A stretch of DNA of 64,000 nt from Eriocheir sinensis. Lineage: Eukaryota > Arthropoda > Malacostraca > Decapoda > Varunidae. The DNA is taken from positions 161,501 through 225,500 of the forward strand of contig NW_026111817.1 in the NCBI RefSeq assembly GCF_024679095.1, given 5' to 3'. Below the pieces are notes generated by a model, which was given only the letters and a program-made list of their open reading frames with translations, was not told the origin of the DNA and did no database searches. Shown here piece after piece: positions 49,795 to 62,500 of the stretch. A program made the translations under genes and the position numbers. Every line of letters begins with the position of its first letter. The first letter of the stretch is position 1.

Positions 49795-51060
49795 GTGAGT
49801 CCATAACGTTGCAGGGCCTCGCCATCCAGTCGTAAGACTTCCTACCGAGATACACTGTCATTGCAACTACACCAAGGTATGCGTGTAGTTTTCCAGCATT
49901 CATAATAAAAGCCCTGTTTGTTATTCTTGTTACCAGATATTTAATTTTTTTCTTTATTTCATTTTCATAATATTTGTTGATCTCCACTTCGAAACATCTT
50001 GATTATAGAGACATTTTGTCTATCACTTATATTTTAAAGCCTTTGATTTTTTTTACTGGAAAATATTAAGATCAAAAGCTTATATTGGCTTTCATTGAAA
50101 GATAAAGTATGAAAGGATTAAACGAAAGACACACACAATACAGAGTATACTTGACCTGGAAGCAGAAGGTAGTAGGGTTGTGATCAAGAGAACAGGAAGA
50201 AAAACTGCTGAGAATGTTAATGACCGTGCTGTTAGGAAGAAGCTTAGTAGGGCGTGGGCCTAACGCTGTTGGCGATAGGTGTAAGGTAGCCAACTGTTTC
50301 TTGATCACTGTGAAAGCCGGTTGGTAGGCTTTGTTAACCAGTAGATTGTAATGTTTATAAAGTCAAGGATGGTGGTGAATATTGAATCTTCACAGTGGTT
50401 CCAAACTTTTAGTTACGCACTAATTTGGTATGTGAGACAGAAAGTCCATCTCTGATAAGAGTCTTTTATATACTAAGTAAGGTCCTGTCGATTTCTGAAA
50501 TTTTGGTCTATCTTTACGAATTTTAGCTCAGCATGAAATCTTCTGAGTTGATGGCTAATAAAATTGAATGAAAATATACTCTGGGGCCGAGAATGGAAAC
50601 GAGGAGAAGCTGCAACAGAATAGGATAACTCTGCTGAAGTTGCATGGAAAGATACGTTAGTTTGAAAAACAATGCACAGTTAATGATAAGTTGAAAATTT
50701 TAATGAGGACAGTAACCAAGCATTACATTATTTTTCTTTACGCACTACTTCGATCAGCTCACGCACCTCCCCAGTGTGTGCAGGCACCACACTTTTGGGG
50801 AACCGCTATTCTAGTATGTAAGTTCTATGTAGTGAGAGTAGTCAAATGTCTGATGTCTCCAGGATAACCGAGCGCATTTGTGCATCTTCTCTCTGAAGAC
50901 AAATTATTTTGTTTTCAAAAAAATTATACATACACCACCCAAATAATAATGTCCTCAAAACGTATAGAAATGAGTAGTGCGGAAAGCGAATATACCACCC
51001 GGAGTCTCGCAGGATGGAACTGAATACGACATACAAAGATCGATTCTGCCTCCTTAAATA
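49795..51060. other. AT-rich DNA, no gene seen
   Basis: No recognised repeat or coding signal. Confidence 0.4.
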
Positions 51061-52930
51061 ACTGAATCTTGATTTCTAACACCACTATCCCAGTGTCTAC
51101 AGAGACAGCAGGGACGTGGGTCCCCCAACCCTGGCTCACACAGGAATTCTTTCATCTCAGTACAGAATGTGGTATCCCGCAATGTTTTCTTGCGGTGCAG
51201 CGCACCGGACGACGACGTCCCGTAGAAGAAACTGCGGACACCTTCGGGTCGCTCGGCTGTATCAGCACAGAATGTCAGTAATGGCGATTCGTGGATAGTT
51301 GGTCAACCCACAACACACGCAGGGTCAGGGCGTCATAACTTTTCGCCTTACGAAATATCTCCGGTACGCACCCGCAGGATAGACTCATGTTGTTTTTGAA
51401 TGGTCTCATTACAGCAATGCAGCATGGCACAGTAGTGTCGTCCATATGGTTATATGCCCCATTGATTTTCTGCTAGTCAGGCCATACTAGGGAGGAAAAG
51501 ACCAAGTCTGCTTAACGTTAATGTAATCGTCCTCATGGAAATAATTTCAAGGGCGGTGTTTCACAAGCTAGCGCTTCCAGCATCTCTTCCTGTATACTTA
51601 AGTCTCCGATGAATCTACAGAGGCTCCGGTACTAAGGACCAGGAAGTAAATTTATCGCGGCTGCTCTCCTCAGACCGCATCCCCCGGGACCCTTTGGGCC
51701 TGCAACATCGGACCGAGGATACTTGTCTCTTTAACACCTTTATAACCCGCAGAAAATACTGGCATGCCCTCGTTTCGCCTTCTCCACGGGGGCCCATTAC
51801 TCCTTCTGCTCTTCAGTCTGGGTCCGGGAAGCTCTTCAAGGCTTAGCATGGCGTTAGATTCAGCACTGGACACCTCGGCAGTTTTCCCCGTCCTCCAATT
51901 CTCCGCCATTAACCTTGCCTTCTTACTTTTGATTCTCTTCACTTTGGATATATTCTGAGCACTCGGTGGAACGTTGTGCATACCAACGTACGTCTCTGAA
52001 AAGTGGATCGGCTTTGTCGCGGACCTTCGCACCACGACAACATTTTTACAGGGTAATTTGTACGGTTCTTTTCCAGTGGAAAATGAAGCTTTACGTTCCT
52101 CTAATGCCTGGACCAATCACACTGTATTAGAGCTTTATCCGCCAACTCCGAGACTCCTGGTCAAAGTGCGGACTTTCTTGCAGGAGTTTCCTAATCGACC
52201 TAAAATGATTAACGCAACAGGTCGAAGACAAGACCGGCTTAGCAGATTTCTGCACCAAGACAAAAGTCTTTGTCGAGGCCATTTTACACCAAACGTAAGC
52301 GTGGAGGTAGACCTTCTTGAACTGTTAAAGATGCTCGCCCGCGGTTTTATCGGGGTTACGCAACTACGGCGTTTTATTATAGCCTCGTTGGCCACATGAG
52401 CACTGGTGGGCACATTACCACCTGGTGACATCCAGGCGACTGCTAGGACGACCCTCAAGCGACTCGTGGATTTCCGAGCCCTACTGCGGCTACATATCAA
52501 AATGCTCTGCGTCAAGTGAACTGGCGAACTGTACAGGCGTCCTGGGTAGTCACCCTTTGGCGCAACCCATCAAGACCAGGCAGATAGGAAAGCTGCCCGC
52601 CATGGTAGAGTAGCGCCAGCCTCCCCGTTCTCCCAGCTTGAGAGCGGGGGAGACTTGGCGCTAAGCATACATTGTAGACCGGCGCGCCCGCCTTCAAGGG
52701 AGGCGACTCGTTCTGGCTGTGCTTATGTTGCCCGAAACGGCTAGGAGGCAGGGGGAAGGGAACCTCTTCCTCGCGCACCCAGCGAGACCGCGTAGTAGCC
52801 AGTCGCCAGGGTGAAGGTTATGGCGGGTTTCAGCCCAGCTTCGAGCCTCTCAACTCGAGCCGGCTCTGCACAGATCTCTTACCATGCCTGAAGGCCTCCA
52901 CGGACGACCCAGCAGCCTAAATACGTGACT
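51061..52930. other. GC-rich, coding-like block of unknown nature
   Basis: Composition differs clearly from the AT-rich neighbours. Long frames overlap on both strands: minus 52515-52135 (126 codons) followed almost directly by minus 52116-51670 (148 codons), and plus 51974-52399 (141 codons). Both minus frames are rich in Lys, Arg and Ser, as in a nucleic-acid-binding or Gag-like protein, but no zinc knuckle or catalytic motif is visible. I cannot assign a function or decide the strand. Confidence 0.3.
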
Positions 52931-52999
52931 TGTCACCCTGACAGGCTGCCAGAAGAGTATGTCAGTAAGTTAGCATCTTGCCATTATATGTCTTTGATA

Positions 53000-54660
53000 T
53001 CTTCTTCCTACTTTCTTCCTATTTGCACCTTGCAATCTTTTGCAGTGTTTGCGTTAGCATTTCATTCCTGTGGAACACCGTATCCTCCTGCTCTGAGTCC
53101 TCCTCTCTAACCAGAACACAGCAGTTTCTGACAAATATCATGGCAGTAATACATCTACTCATTCCACTCCTTTTTCTTTCTCTATCGTCAACTTCCGAAG
53201 TCCAAAGTTAGATGCTTGTGTACGTCTGAGTAGCACGCAGTGCATAACTTGCTCTGGCGTGCCCACAAGTCTTGGATTCTCTTCACCATTTGCTACCATT
53301 TCATCTGGCTAAAACCCAAGTACCGTTCCATTAATAAATACGTCTGTGTTGTTTATCTTCACCCAACTCTACTCAACTGTATTTGGGAGGAACAACTATA
53401 GAAGAATTCCAAAGTGGAGCACACTTTGATTCTGATTCACCTCGTTCACTGAAATCTACAGCTTCGGAGTGCATTCTCAGTTTTCACCACCAGTTTTGGC
53501 TTTTTAATCATCTTTTCACTGACCAACCGGAACAGGACTACAGTTCCGCTTCTTTTTACTGACTCTAGGAACAGATGGTTCGTAGCACGCTGCACGTATA
53601 CTTGACCTGACCTTGAGACACGCCCAACATTTCTTTAGACTTCTGCTCTGCACTTCTTGTAATCCGCAGAACATATTCGTCAAACTGTTATCCCCTGCTG
53701 GCTTTCCATCACTATCTAATTATCACATCCTTGTTCTATCATCTCCTGTACAACCAAAGGATTCACTCGAGGAGTAATGCGCTTGGTGGAAGTCGGCATT
53801 ATGCTTCGGCTCGGTGTCAGACCGGAGGAGGACCTTTTCTGGAATTCCAATGTAATGATAATTATTGGGCTTCTAGGTTCGAGATACTTTGGCATTGTGC
53901 CCAGCGCTTGCTTTTCGGTCACTGTTTTTGGGATTTGAGTGCACACATTTCATGCACTTTGTCTGCTTCTACGTGTAAAAAGACCTGGTCTAATCTTTTC
54001 TGTTTCTTCTTGGGCAATCCCGATAGAGAGGGCAGTTCAGAAAAGCTGTCTGGAACCGTCGAACCTTTCTCAGCTGCTATTAGTTATATTTCTGCGCGAA
54101 TCGTTACATATTTGTTCTCCTCGACTTACCAAATGCTGCTTCATTAACAAGAAAATGTGGAAAACTTCTCTTCACTCTAATTCTTCTCAAGAGACTTAAA
54201 GATTCAGCAAACAACTGTTGGAACAAATTAATTTATATATTCTGCTTCTATCTACATTTTTATGACCCTACAGCTGCCACATGACTGGGACTTAGGGTTG
54301 AACTCTTTCGCTTAAACATCCTCTCTGCAAGTTTCACTCTGGACGATTTATGGCCTTAGTCTCTCCACCCCAGCTCCTGACTCCAAAGCAACAATGCCTA
54401 GTTAATAAAAATCTTGAAGAATAATGTTTCTTTCTATGCCCTCTCTGGGGCCTCAATCTCAGAGAGTGGTTATGGATACGATAGAGTATCCTATTGTACC
54501 CTTATATCTGTGCTCTGTTCTGGTACTGCCTGGATTGTAAACTCCTTCGTCTCTACCTTTTGACTAGGGAACGTCTTCTTCCTCCTGGTGAAGGTGTGCT
54601 AACGAGGTTGACCGGGACTCTGCCCACGCCTCTCAGACTGCCCTCAATATAACTTTTGTT
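53000..54660 (+). mobile_element. Jockey-like LINE copy, decayed
   Basis: Parallels 44290-46780: GTCAAACTGTTATCCCCTGC near 53680, then the FGSVSDRR-like stretch near 53808 corresponding to the FGGDDRV region, then fragments of the segment between endonuclease and reverse transcriptase to about 54560. Shorter and more diverged than the 44-kb copy. Confidence 0.6.
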
Positions 54661-54828
54661 TTTCTTGTTTTCCTAAAGCTTTCTTTGAAAAATCAATATC
54701 TTTCAGAAACTTATGTGGAGGTCATGCTTTGTTCTCGATAGCAGTTTGGCTAGACATCTCAAGTTCTTCCTGAAAAAAATATAGCTGCCATCTTATCTCC
54801 CTAACAAAATCAAGAAGAGAAATACATA

Positions 54829-54960
54829 GAGAGAGGAGGAGGAGAGGAGGAAGAAGAGGAGGAGGAGGAGGTGAAGTTGAGGAGATGATGGAGGAAGAGG
54901 AGGAGGAGGAGAAAGAGGCGAAGAGGAGAGGAGAGAAAGAGGAAGAGGATGAGGAGGACA
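54829..54960. repeat. (GGA)n-rich tract, the 3' tail of the adjoining LINE
   Basis: Imperfect GGAGGA/GAAGAG array. On the minus strand it is a (TCC)n tail at the 3' end of the LINE copy at 54961-56518. The second copy of this family also ends in (TCC)n. Confidence 0.7.
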
Positions 54961-56518
54961 CAAAGGAAATTGTTGATATGAGGCGAGCAAGGAAAAAGCA
55001 AACAGCAACATAGCTTCGTGTGGTCCTAACTAGGCTGTTTGTTGTTGAAGTTACCATCTACCCAATCTATTGAGTAGAGACACAGGACAAGCAAAGGTGA
55101 AGGCTCCTCCCTCCCCACTGCAGTCCCTCCTGCCGAGGTTTTAGAATGATTTAGGATAGAATACCATGGAAGTATAGAAAAACTACAATGTAGAATTCTC
55201 TGGTACGAAGAAAGAAAAGAACATAATGTAACAACGGGTTAACCAAGTTAACACTACTTTCTGCGTTAGTGGGTTGAGCAAAATAAGCGGATGTTCTGGT
55301 TAGCTTCTAAATATTTGTCTAGCTTTTGTTTTGAACGTGCAAATAAAGTTTCAAGCTTTCAACGACGTTTCTTTTAGGCAAACCATTCCATACATTTTCT
55401 GATGATATACGGTTGAAGAAGTGTTTTGATTTTATTTGAGTTAGAAACGCTTCCTCGTTATTTTGTATCAATTGTTTCTTGTTACACTTGATTGAGACTG
55501 TAAAGTACGAGTAATCATGAACATTAACGTTATCGAACTCCCTTTGAAATTTTAAACACTTCTTATAAGGTCACTCTTACCCCTGCGATTTGATAAGCTG
55601 AATAAGTTCTTAAGTCTCTTCTTCGTACAGATTTGTTTCCAGGTCTAGGAATCATTTTAGTAGCTCGATCGCTGCACCTCTCGAGCGCTTACTCTATATA
55701 TTTCCTGTAATAGGAAAGAGACCAAAATTTAACGCAATACTCAAGATGAGGGCGAACTAACGAATTGCAGTACAGTGTCAATATAATCCTTTTTTCTCTG
55801 ATTTGTGTTCAAATGTACGACCAATAAATCCAGTCAGTTTATTAAGCAATTTTACTACTTCTGTTAACAATGTTGACTCATTATTTAAGATCAGTTCGAA
55901 ATTATTACTCGAAGATCTTTTTCTTTGTTGGCTTCTAGAAAATCGCACTCCGTTAATTTTGGATAGTGAATCTTGATTGTGAATCACGTTGATCGTTGTT
56001 GATTCCGATATGCATAACCTTGCAAATCTTTTCTCAATTATTCAATATTGTTTGCGCTTCTAACTGTTTAAAACGTTCGAGATCAGCTTGAAGTGTTCTT
56101 TATCCATTGTCGTAGTGACTCTCCATTGGCTATTTTGTAAAGTCGTCGGACAAATTTCCTCGATATTTTTACACGATAGCCCCTCGTCAATGTAATTTAC
56201 ATACAGATTGAAAACAGAACAGGTCCCAAACACCGACCCATGTAACACTGCTTTTATATTTTGGGTTAATTAGATGATATACCATTCATAACAACTTGTA
56301 TGTTTACGGTCGGTGTTTCAAGTCTTCTAAACCAATTTACTTATAGAATATTAACAGTTATACTGTGAGCTTGCAATTTACTAAGGAGGCGGTTGTGAGG
56401 GACTTTGTCAAAAGCTTTCTTGAAAGTCCAAATATACAATGTCTACTGATTGACGACTTTCATCGTATACATATTAAAGTGATGTTGTTGAAGAAATTGA
56501 GAAGGTTAAGAATCAAAC
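54961..56518 (-). mobile_element. CR1/L2-like LINE family 2, 5'-truncated copy F
   Basis: Minus-strand ORF2 end. Near 56240-56150, LHGSVFGTCSVFNLYVNYID corresponds to G-V-P-Q-G-SVLGP-x-LFNLYVNDID of the palm. Near 55980-55780 is the ...LLNKLTGFIGRTF stretch, and the C-terminal RRVRGDLIEVFK-like region follows near 55580. The 3' UTR (55037-55170) is shared with copy E (56597-56720). It is collinear with copy E up to the point matching 58018, then stops at E's (GGA)n tail. Confidence 0.75.
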
Positions 56519-58767
56519 AGGAGGAGGAGGAGGCCAAAGGAGTACAAAAGAAAACAAACAATCGGCAACAGACCTCGTGTGGTTCTGACTAGGCTGTTTG
56601 TTGTTGCTACCATCTACTCGCATCTACGAGTCAGAGACACAGGACAGCAAAGCGCGAAGTTAGCTCCTCCCTCCCACTCAGTCCTGTAGCCGAGGCTGAC
56701 ATGAAAAAGAAAGAACACCATGTAGTATAGGAAAAACTATAATGGAATTCTTTACATGAAAAGAAGAAAGATCATACACGACAACTAAGCAAACACTACT
56801 TCTCTGTTAGACCGGAGCAAAATAGCGAATGTTCTGGGTTAGCTTCTTGAACATTTGTTTAGTTTGGTTTTTGAGAACGCAAATAGTTTGGCTTTCGACG
56901 ACGTTTTGAGGCAGACCATTCCATACATTGATGACACCGTTAAAGAAGTGTTTTGATCTCCATTTGAGTTGAAATGCCTTTCGCTATTTTGTATCGATTT
57001 CTGTTTCTGGTTACACTTTATTGAGAGACTGTAAAATAACTCATGAACATTAACGTTATCGAACTCTTTAGAAAATTCTAAACACTTCTATAAGGTCACC
57101 TCTTTGCCTGCGCTGTGATATGCTGAATATGTTACGTTCTTTAAGTCTGACTTCGTACGGTTTGTTTCGCAGTCTAGGATCATTTTCGTGGCTCTCGACG
57201 CTGCACCCTCTCGAGTTTATTCATATATTTTTCTGTAATAGGAGACCAAACTGAACGCATTTACTCAAGATGAGCTGAATCCAACGAATTGTACAGTGTC
57301 ATTATTACTTTTCTGATTTGTGTTCAAATGTACTGTACCAATAAATCCGATCAGTTTGTTGGCAGTTTTTACTACTTTTACTACTTGCTAACAATGTTGG
57401 CTCGGTTTAAGATCGTTCGAAATTATTACTCCAAGATATATTTCTTTGTTGGTTTGAAGAGTTGCACTCCGGTTAATTTGATAATGAATACGATCGTTGT
57501 CGATTCCGATATGCATAACTCTTGCACTTTTCAATATCAAAATTAATTTTGCCATATTCAGTGCGCAAATTGTTTAAAAATCGTTCGAGATCGCTTTCTG
57601 AAGTGTTCTTTATCCGTTGTCGTAAGACTCTGCTGGCTATTTTTTGTGTCAAGTCGGCAATTACCTCGATATTTTACACGATAGCCTCCTCGTCAATGTA
57701 ATTTTTACATATACTAAAAACAGAACAGGTCCCAACACCGACCCCGGTCAGAACACTACTTTTGGCATCTCGCCAGTCGGATGATATACCATTATCTTGA
57801 CAACTTTCATTTACGGTCGGTAAGCCAGTCTTTGGAGCCACTTTCTATGAATATTACCAGTTATACCGTGAGCTTGCAATTTACTTAGGGAGGGCAGTTT
57901 GTGAGGATTTTGTCAAATGCTTTCTGGAAAATCCAAATATACAATGTTCACTGATTGACTTTAATCGTTACAACATTAAAGATGAAGTTGAAGAAATTCG
58001 AGAAGGTTAGTCAAACAGGAACGTTTGTTTCTTCGGAAAAACTATGTTGGTGAATCCTTAATTAGTCCGTTATCTTAAAAAACTTTTACCATTTTTTTTC
58101 GCTAATGATCATCTCTAAAATTTTGCACACGATTGACGTTAGACTGATCGGTCGATAATTACCTGGTTGCGACTTAAGTCGCCTTTTTAAAGATAGGAGT
58201 TACGTTAGCGAGTTTCCATTCTAGTGCAGCACTTTTCCTGTAAGTTTAGCGACTTTGAGAATATGTTCAAGAGGGCTTTGTTGATCTGATGTTTTGCCTC
58301 TTTAAGAATCACGTGCGATATTTTATCTGGCCATAAGGCTTGTTTGTTTCATTTTAACATTATCGATAATTTGTACTATATCACTTTCTACAATGTCGCT
58401 AATACTACTCAAGGATAAGATTTTCTATAAAACACGGAGGCAAAAAATAATTCAATATGTTAGCGATTCCTATCATCATTCGTGGATTCATTTACAGTTA
58501 CAGCTGCTATTAAATAATACTGGGATGAGAACTTTTTATTTTCTTACGTAGGTAAAAAAAATATTTAGGATTTGTTTTGCTGGCGCTTGCAATACGAAGT
58601 TTTCCAGGTTTCTTTGTTAATGAGAGACGTATGATTCTTTTTGTTTCTCGGCGTAATCTTTTGGAATTCAATTTTGTCTGTTTCCATTATTTGTGATCAA
58701 ATATTTGCCACGCGCTCGATTCTCCTTATTCTCAATTTGATGTTTGCGTTGATTGTTCTACCACTTA

Positions 58768-59105
58768 AGTCCTGTTCACACTGAGCCGACTCTGGGCAAA
58801 CGACAACTCAGCGACTTTTCCATTTGACAAGTTGGTTCCCCACGCTCCAAGAAGGGGTGGGGGAGATTTTATTAGGTCTTGGCGTCTTGCCGACTGTCTG
58901 GGACATTCGGCCAACTAGTTGCCACCATGTCGCTGCAACCTCACGACTCCAGACTCGACGTCGGCGCAGCATTCGGGCAACAGTCTCAAGACCTTCTTTC
59001 AAGACATTACCGCCAGACCTTTCACATCAATACCTGCAAGAACTTGTATACCTTTAGAGTCGTGGCAGTCGTGGCCTCAAAGTCGGCACAGTGTGAACGG
59101 GGGCT
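58768..59105. mobile_element. Harbinger-like MITE, 338 bp, TTA target duplication
   Basis: The left end AGTCCTGTTCACACTGAGCC and the right end GGCACAGTGTGAACGGGGGCT are inverted copies with few differences. TTA flanks both sides (58765-58767, 59106-59108). GC-richer than the LINE into which it is inserted. It has no transposase, so it would depend on one supplied elsewhere. Confidence 0.8.
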
Positions 59106-60127
59106 TTAGGCTTCCAGTTGGCTGTTGACGCCTTTTACGGAATGGTACGCTTAAATTCACGGCTCTACTCTTGTTAAAGTTTCTGTGAATGTTTCCCAAG
59201 CTTTATTTATATTCCGAGGGTGCAGAAATTTCAAGGCTCCAGGTCTGCATTCGCTAGTAAATTTCTTAGTTTCCTCAAATTCCGCACGTCGGTAATCAGG
59301 TATTCTTTCTTCCTCTGTTTTCACGTCCTCTTGATTTTTATCTTGAACGAAATCATTCGATGATCGCTGTTGCTGAATTCCTGTACCAACATTGAGATCA
59401 TTAATAAGGCTTTCTTTAGTTGTGAGAACTCAGATCGAGGATATTATTCTTTCGCGAGTTGGTTTATGCACATGCTGATAAAGCGCGCTTTCTAATAGTT
59501 ACTGTATAGATCGTGACCTGAGCGTATATTTAATGTGTCTCCAACTCTTTACTGGTAAGTTAAAGTCTCCCTTATAAGTACACAGCTTCAAATTGATTGC
59601 ATATGCTAGAAATTTGTTCGAACAGTTTTCGTCTATTTGCATTGCTTGATTTGGAGGTCTATAAGCAATGCCAATAACTAATTTACTTTGAACGGTTTTA
59701 AATTTTCACGAAAAAACGGTGTCTATATTATTTATTCTTTCTCTACTTTGATAACACGTCGATTTAAACCAGCTCGAATATATAAGACGACGCCACCTCA
59801 CAAACCTTTCTTTTTGTTTTCTCTTCCTGTCGTAAAGAAAAATTGAATAGCCGGCAACTAAATTCCGCAATACAATCTCTGTTAATTGTATTCAGACTAA
59901 CCATCAATTCATGCGACGGCGATAATGTGAAGTTTTCTGTTCCAGCAAGTTCTTCCAGGTCTGTGAATTTATGTTGCTGCTGCGCTTACATTTACATAAC
60001 ACGTTTATATGGTCATGCAGTGGGATTGGTTGGTGGTCCTTTTTGATTGTTTACGTGACGTTCTTCTATCGGGTTCGCTAGTTTTTTTTTTTTGCTTCTG
60101 AAAAGTGACACCTGCTCACCAACATAA

Positions 60128-61556
60128 GTAATGCCATGAGAACGTAAGGAGTCTGCAAGAGGCCGGTTGGCCTATAGGCCAAGGCAGCTCCTATACCAAC
60201 CCCCACCTTACTCCTCACTCATCCATGGCTTTGTATCTAACTCCTCTTCTTGAATATATATCATCTATGGTATTGGCACTGGTCAACATGGTTCCCGTAA
60301 GCCTGTTCCATTCATCTACCACTCTATTCGTGAACCAATTCTTGCTCTATGGTCTTTGTTGGAATCTGAAATTTGTCTAACTTTGAAACCATTGTTACGC
60401 GGGTCCTACTCGGCCTTTTTCTATCAAACTTATTGACATCCCCTTTATTAAAGCTTCTCTTTCATCCATTTATATAGATTCTCTGATCAAGTCTCCCTCG
60501 CAACCTTTCACAGTCTTCCTTTCTAGAGAGCAGTAGATTTAAAATGCTTCAGCCTGTCTTCATATAGGCAAGTTTCTTACCCCTGAATCATCTTTGTCAT
60601 CCCTCCTTCTGCACAGAGATTCCCAACATCTTGATATCCATTCTATAAGTAAGTGGGACCAGAAACTGAACTGCAAGTAAATCGAGATGAGTAGTCTAAC
60701 TAGTGCTAAGTAAATTTTGAGGATGACTTCAACGCTCCTTTTTGAGATGAAACCCAGCACTCTGTTTGCCTGGATTTTTTTCTTGAATGCATTGAGCTCC
60801 CCAGGACGGAGGTCAAGGCTCTACTAGATTCCTGAAGTCTCTCTCATCGCCCAGACCTGCTTAGAGGAGTGTCATCAATTAAGTGAGCAATTGTGTGAGG
60901 ATTATCTCACCTACACCAGGAATGTGCTACACTTCCCCCAACATTGAATTCCATCTGCCACTTCCCGCCCAATCATATAGTCTGTCAAGCTCATCCTAGA
61001 GAACGCCAGCGTCCCTGTCTGATTGGATTACTTATTCCGATCTTGGTATCATCTGCGAACTTGCTGACATCACTACTAATTCCTGTGTCCAAGCTCATTG
61101 ATGGGGTTACAAAAGCAGAGGACCCAGCACTGACCTCTCAGGGACTCCCACTCAGGTAACACTGTCTCCCCATTCAGATTTTTTACCATTGACGGTAATT
61201 GCACTCTCTGCTTCCTTTACTAACACTAAGCTTTCACGCCCTGATCCAGTTCAAAATCCTTTCCCATCTACGCCGTGGAGCCTGTAATTAGTCAGTGAAT
61301 AGCTTGTGATGAGGAACTTTGGTTCGAACGCTTTACTGAAATCTAAATATAATATGTCATAAGTTTTCATCTCTGTCAACTGCCCGATCACTTTAGTGTA
61401 GAAGGACAACAGATTAGCATAGGCAAGACCTACCCTTTGTGAACCCACATGTTGTGAATCATAAATTAAACTATATGCTTTCTCAGATGGTCCCGAATGC
61501 TCCTGCAGTATAATTGACTCAACATCTTTCCTACAACTGATGTTGTTTAGCCACAT
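60128..61556 (-). mobile_element. CR1/L2-like LINE family 1 copy D, inserted in copy E
   Basis: Minus strand. The 3' end near 60128 carries the family-1 3' UTR (AGTCTGCAAGAGGCCGGTTG in plus orientation) with a degraded octamer tail. The C-terminal region (LGFISKRSVEVILKIYLALV at 60760-60700) and the reverse transcriptase follow, including YLDFSKAFEPK near 61350. It is 5'-truncated around 61556. On both sides the sequence belongs to copy E (endonuclease part below, ORF1 part above). Confidence 0.75.
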
Positions 61557-62500
61557 CACGATATTTGAGCAGGCTGGACTTGGTTTCTAAGTCTTTCCAA
61601 GGTTCAGCCGCCCTGACGGGATTTAGGTGCACACCATCGCGTTCGTACAAGTCATTTGCACGTTATAAAGTTATTCCAAAAGTTCACAAATCCTCGACAT
61701 TTTCTTAAGCACATAATGATCTTTTAGTCGGTTGTTTGTGCTTAAAGGCTTCTTTGCTGTAAAAAGTGTTACTTTCTCTCATCCGCGTGGAGGATACCAG
61801 ATATCATTATGTTGTTTGTTTTTTCCTTTTTGAATTGTCGGATCAGTGTACGATACTTTCTCCATTAATTCTTCTGAACGATTGGCCTTTACGTCGTTCG
61901 TTCCGACATGGATGACGAAATAGTGACTTTTGGTCTGGAGCCGGTTATATCATCGTCGCGCGCCGCAGTGATGCTTACCTGCCATCTACACCTATACCAG
62001 GAAACACATGCGCTTACGTTTCTCACATGAAGCACGAACGCAAAATTCTGTTAACTGACCTCTGATCATTGAATCGCCAATCAATCCGGGTTTCGTGTTC
62101 CTCATCGCCTTTCTCCTTTCAAATAACAAATCGATTGAAGTTGCCTGGGCCTCCATTCTCTTACAGGAATGAAACCGTCATCAGGCATCGGATACTCGGA
62201 TTTCTCAGACTTGGGCAACAGGTCGGTTCGGTCAGGCTGGGCAAAGAAGTGGCAGTGTCGCTAGCCTGCGGCACAATCCATATGTTGGACGGGATCTTGT
62301 GTTGTTTTTCTATGATGTCATATTTCATTTTCAAATCGTCGTACTTTGGCTTTGGTCGCTAACACAAAGCGACAAGCAGAGGAGTTTCTGAAATACTTAG
62401 GAGCGTACTCTCTTCTCGAACATACCTCTCAAATCTCTCTAGGTTGGACGGCATTTTGAATTAGCAATTTCTTAACTGACAATGAAAGCAATTGGAGTGC

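Larger units (their letters stand above)
56519..62500 (-). mobile_element. CR1/L2-like LINE family 2, near full-length copy E, interrupted twice
   Basis: From 5' to 3' on the minus strand: the ORF1 start MPSNLERFERYVREE at 62454, with a basic, possibly coiled-coil stretch near 62340. The SGNH-esterase blocks follow: GDSMIRGQ near 62070, FPGIGVD near 62000, FVIHVGTNDVKANRSEE near 61920, and DGVHLNPVRA near 61630. The carbohydrate-esterase-like ORF1 is characteristic of CR1-type LINEs. The AP endonuclease and reverse transcriptase lie across 60060-56800, and the C-terminus and 3' UTR end at the (TCC)n tail (56519-56540). A MITE (58768-59105) and another LINE (60128-61556) are inserted. Without them the element is about 4.2 kb, a normal CR1 length. 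Many single-base indels inactivate both ORFs. Confidence 0.75.

Noticed and set aside
54722..55057. 111-codon Ser/Pro/Leu-rich minus-strand frame
   Set aside because: It lies over the (GGA)n tract that forms the LINE tail, so it is low-complexity rather than a gene.
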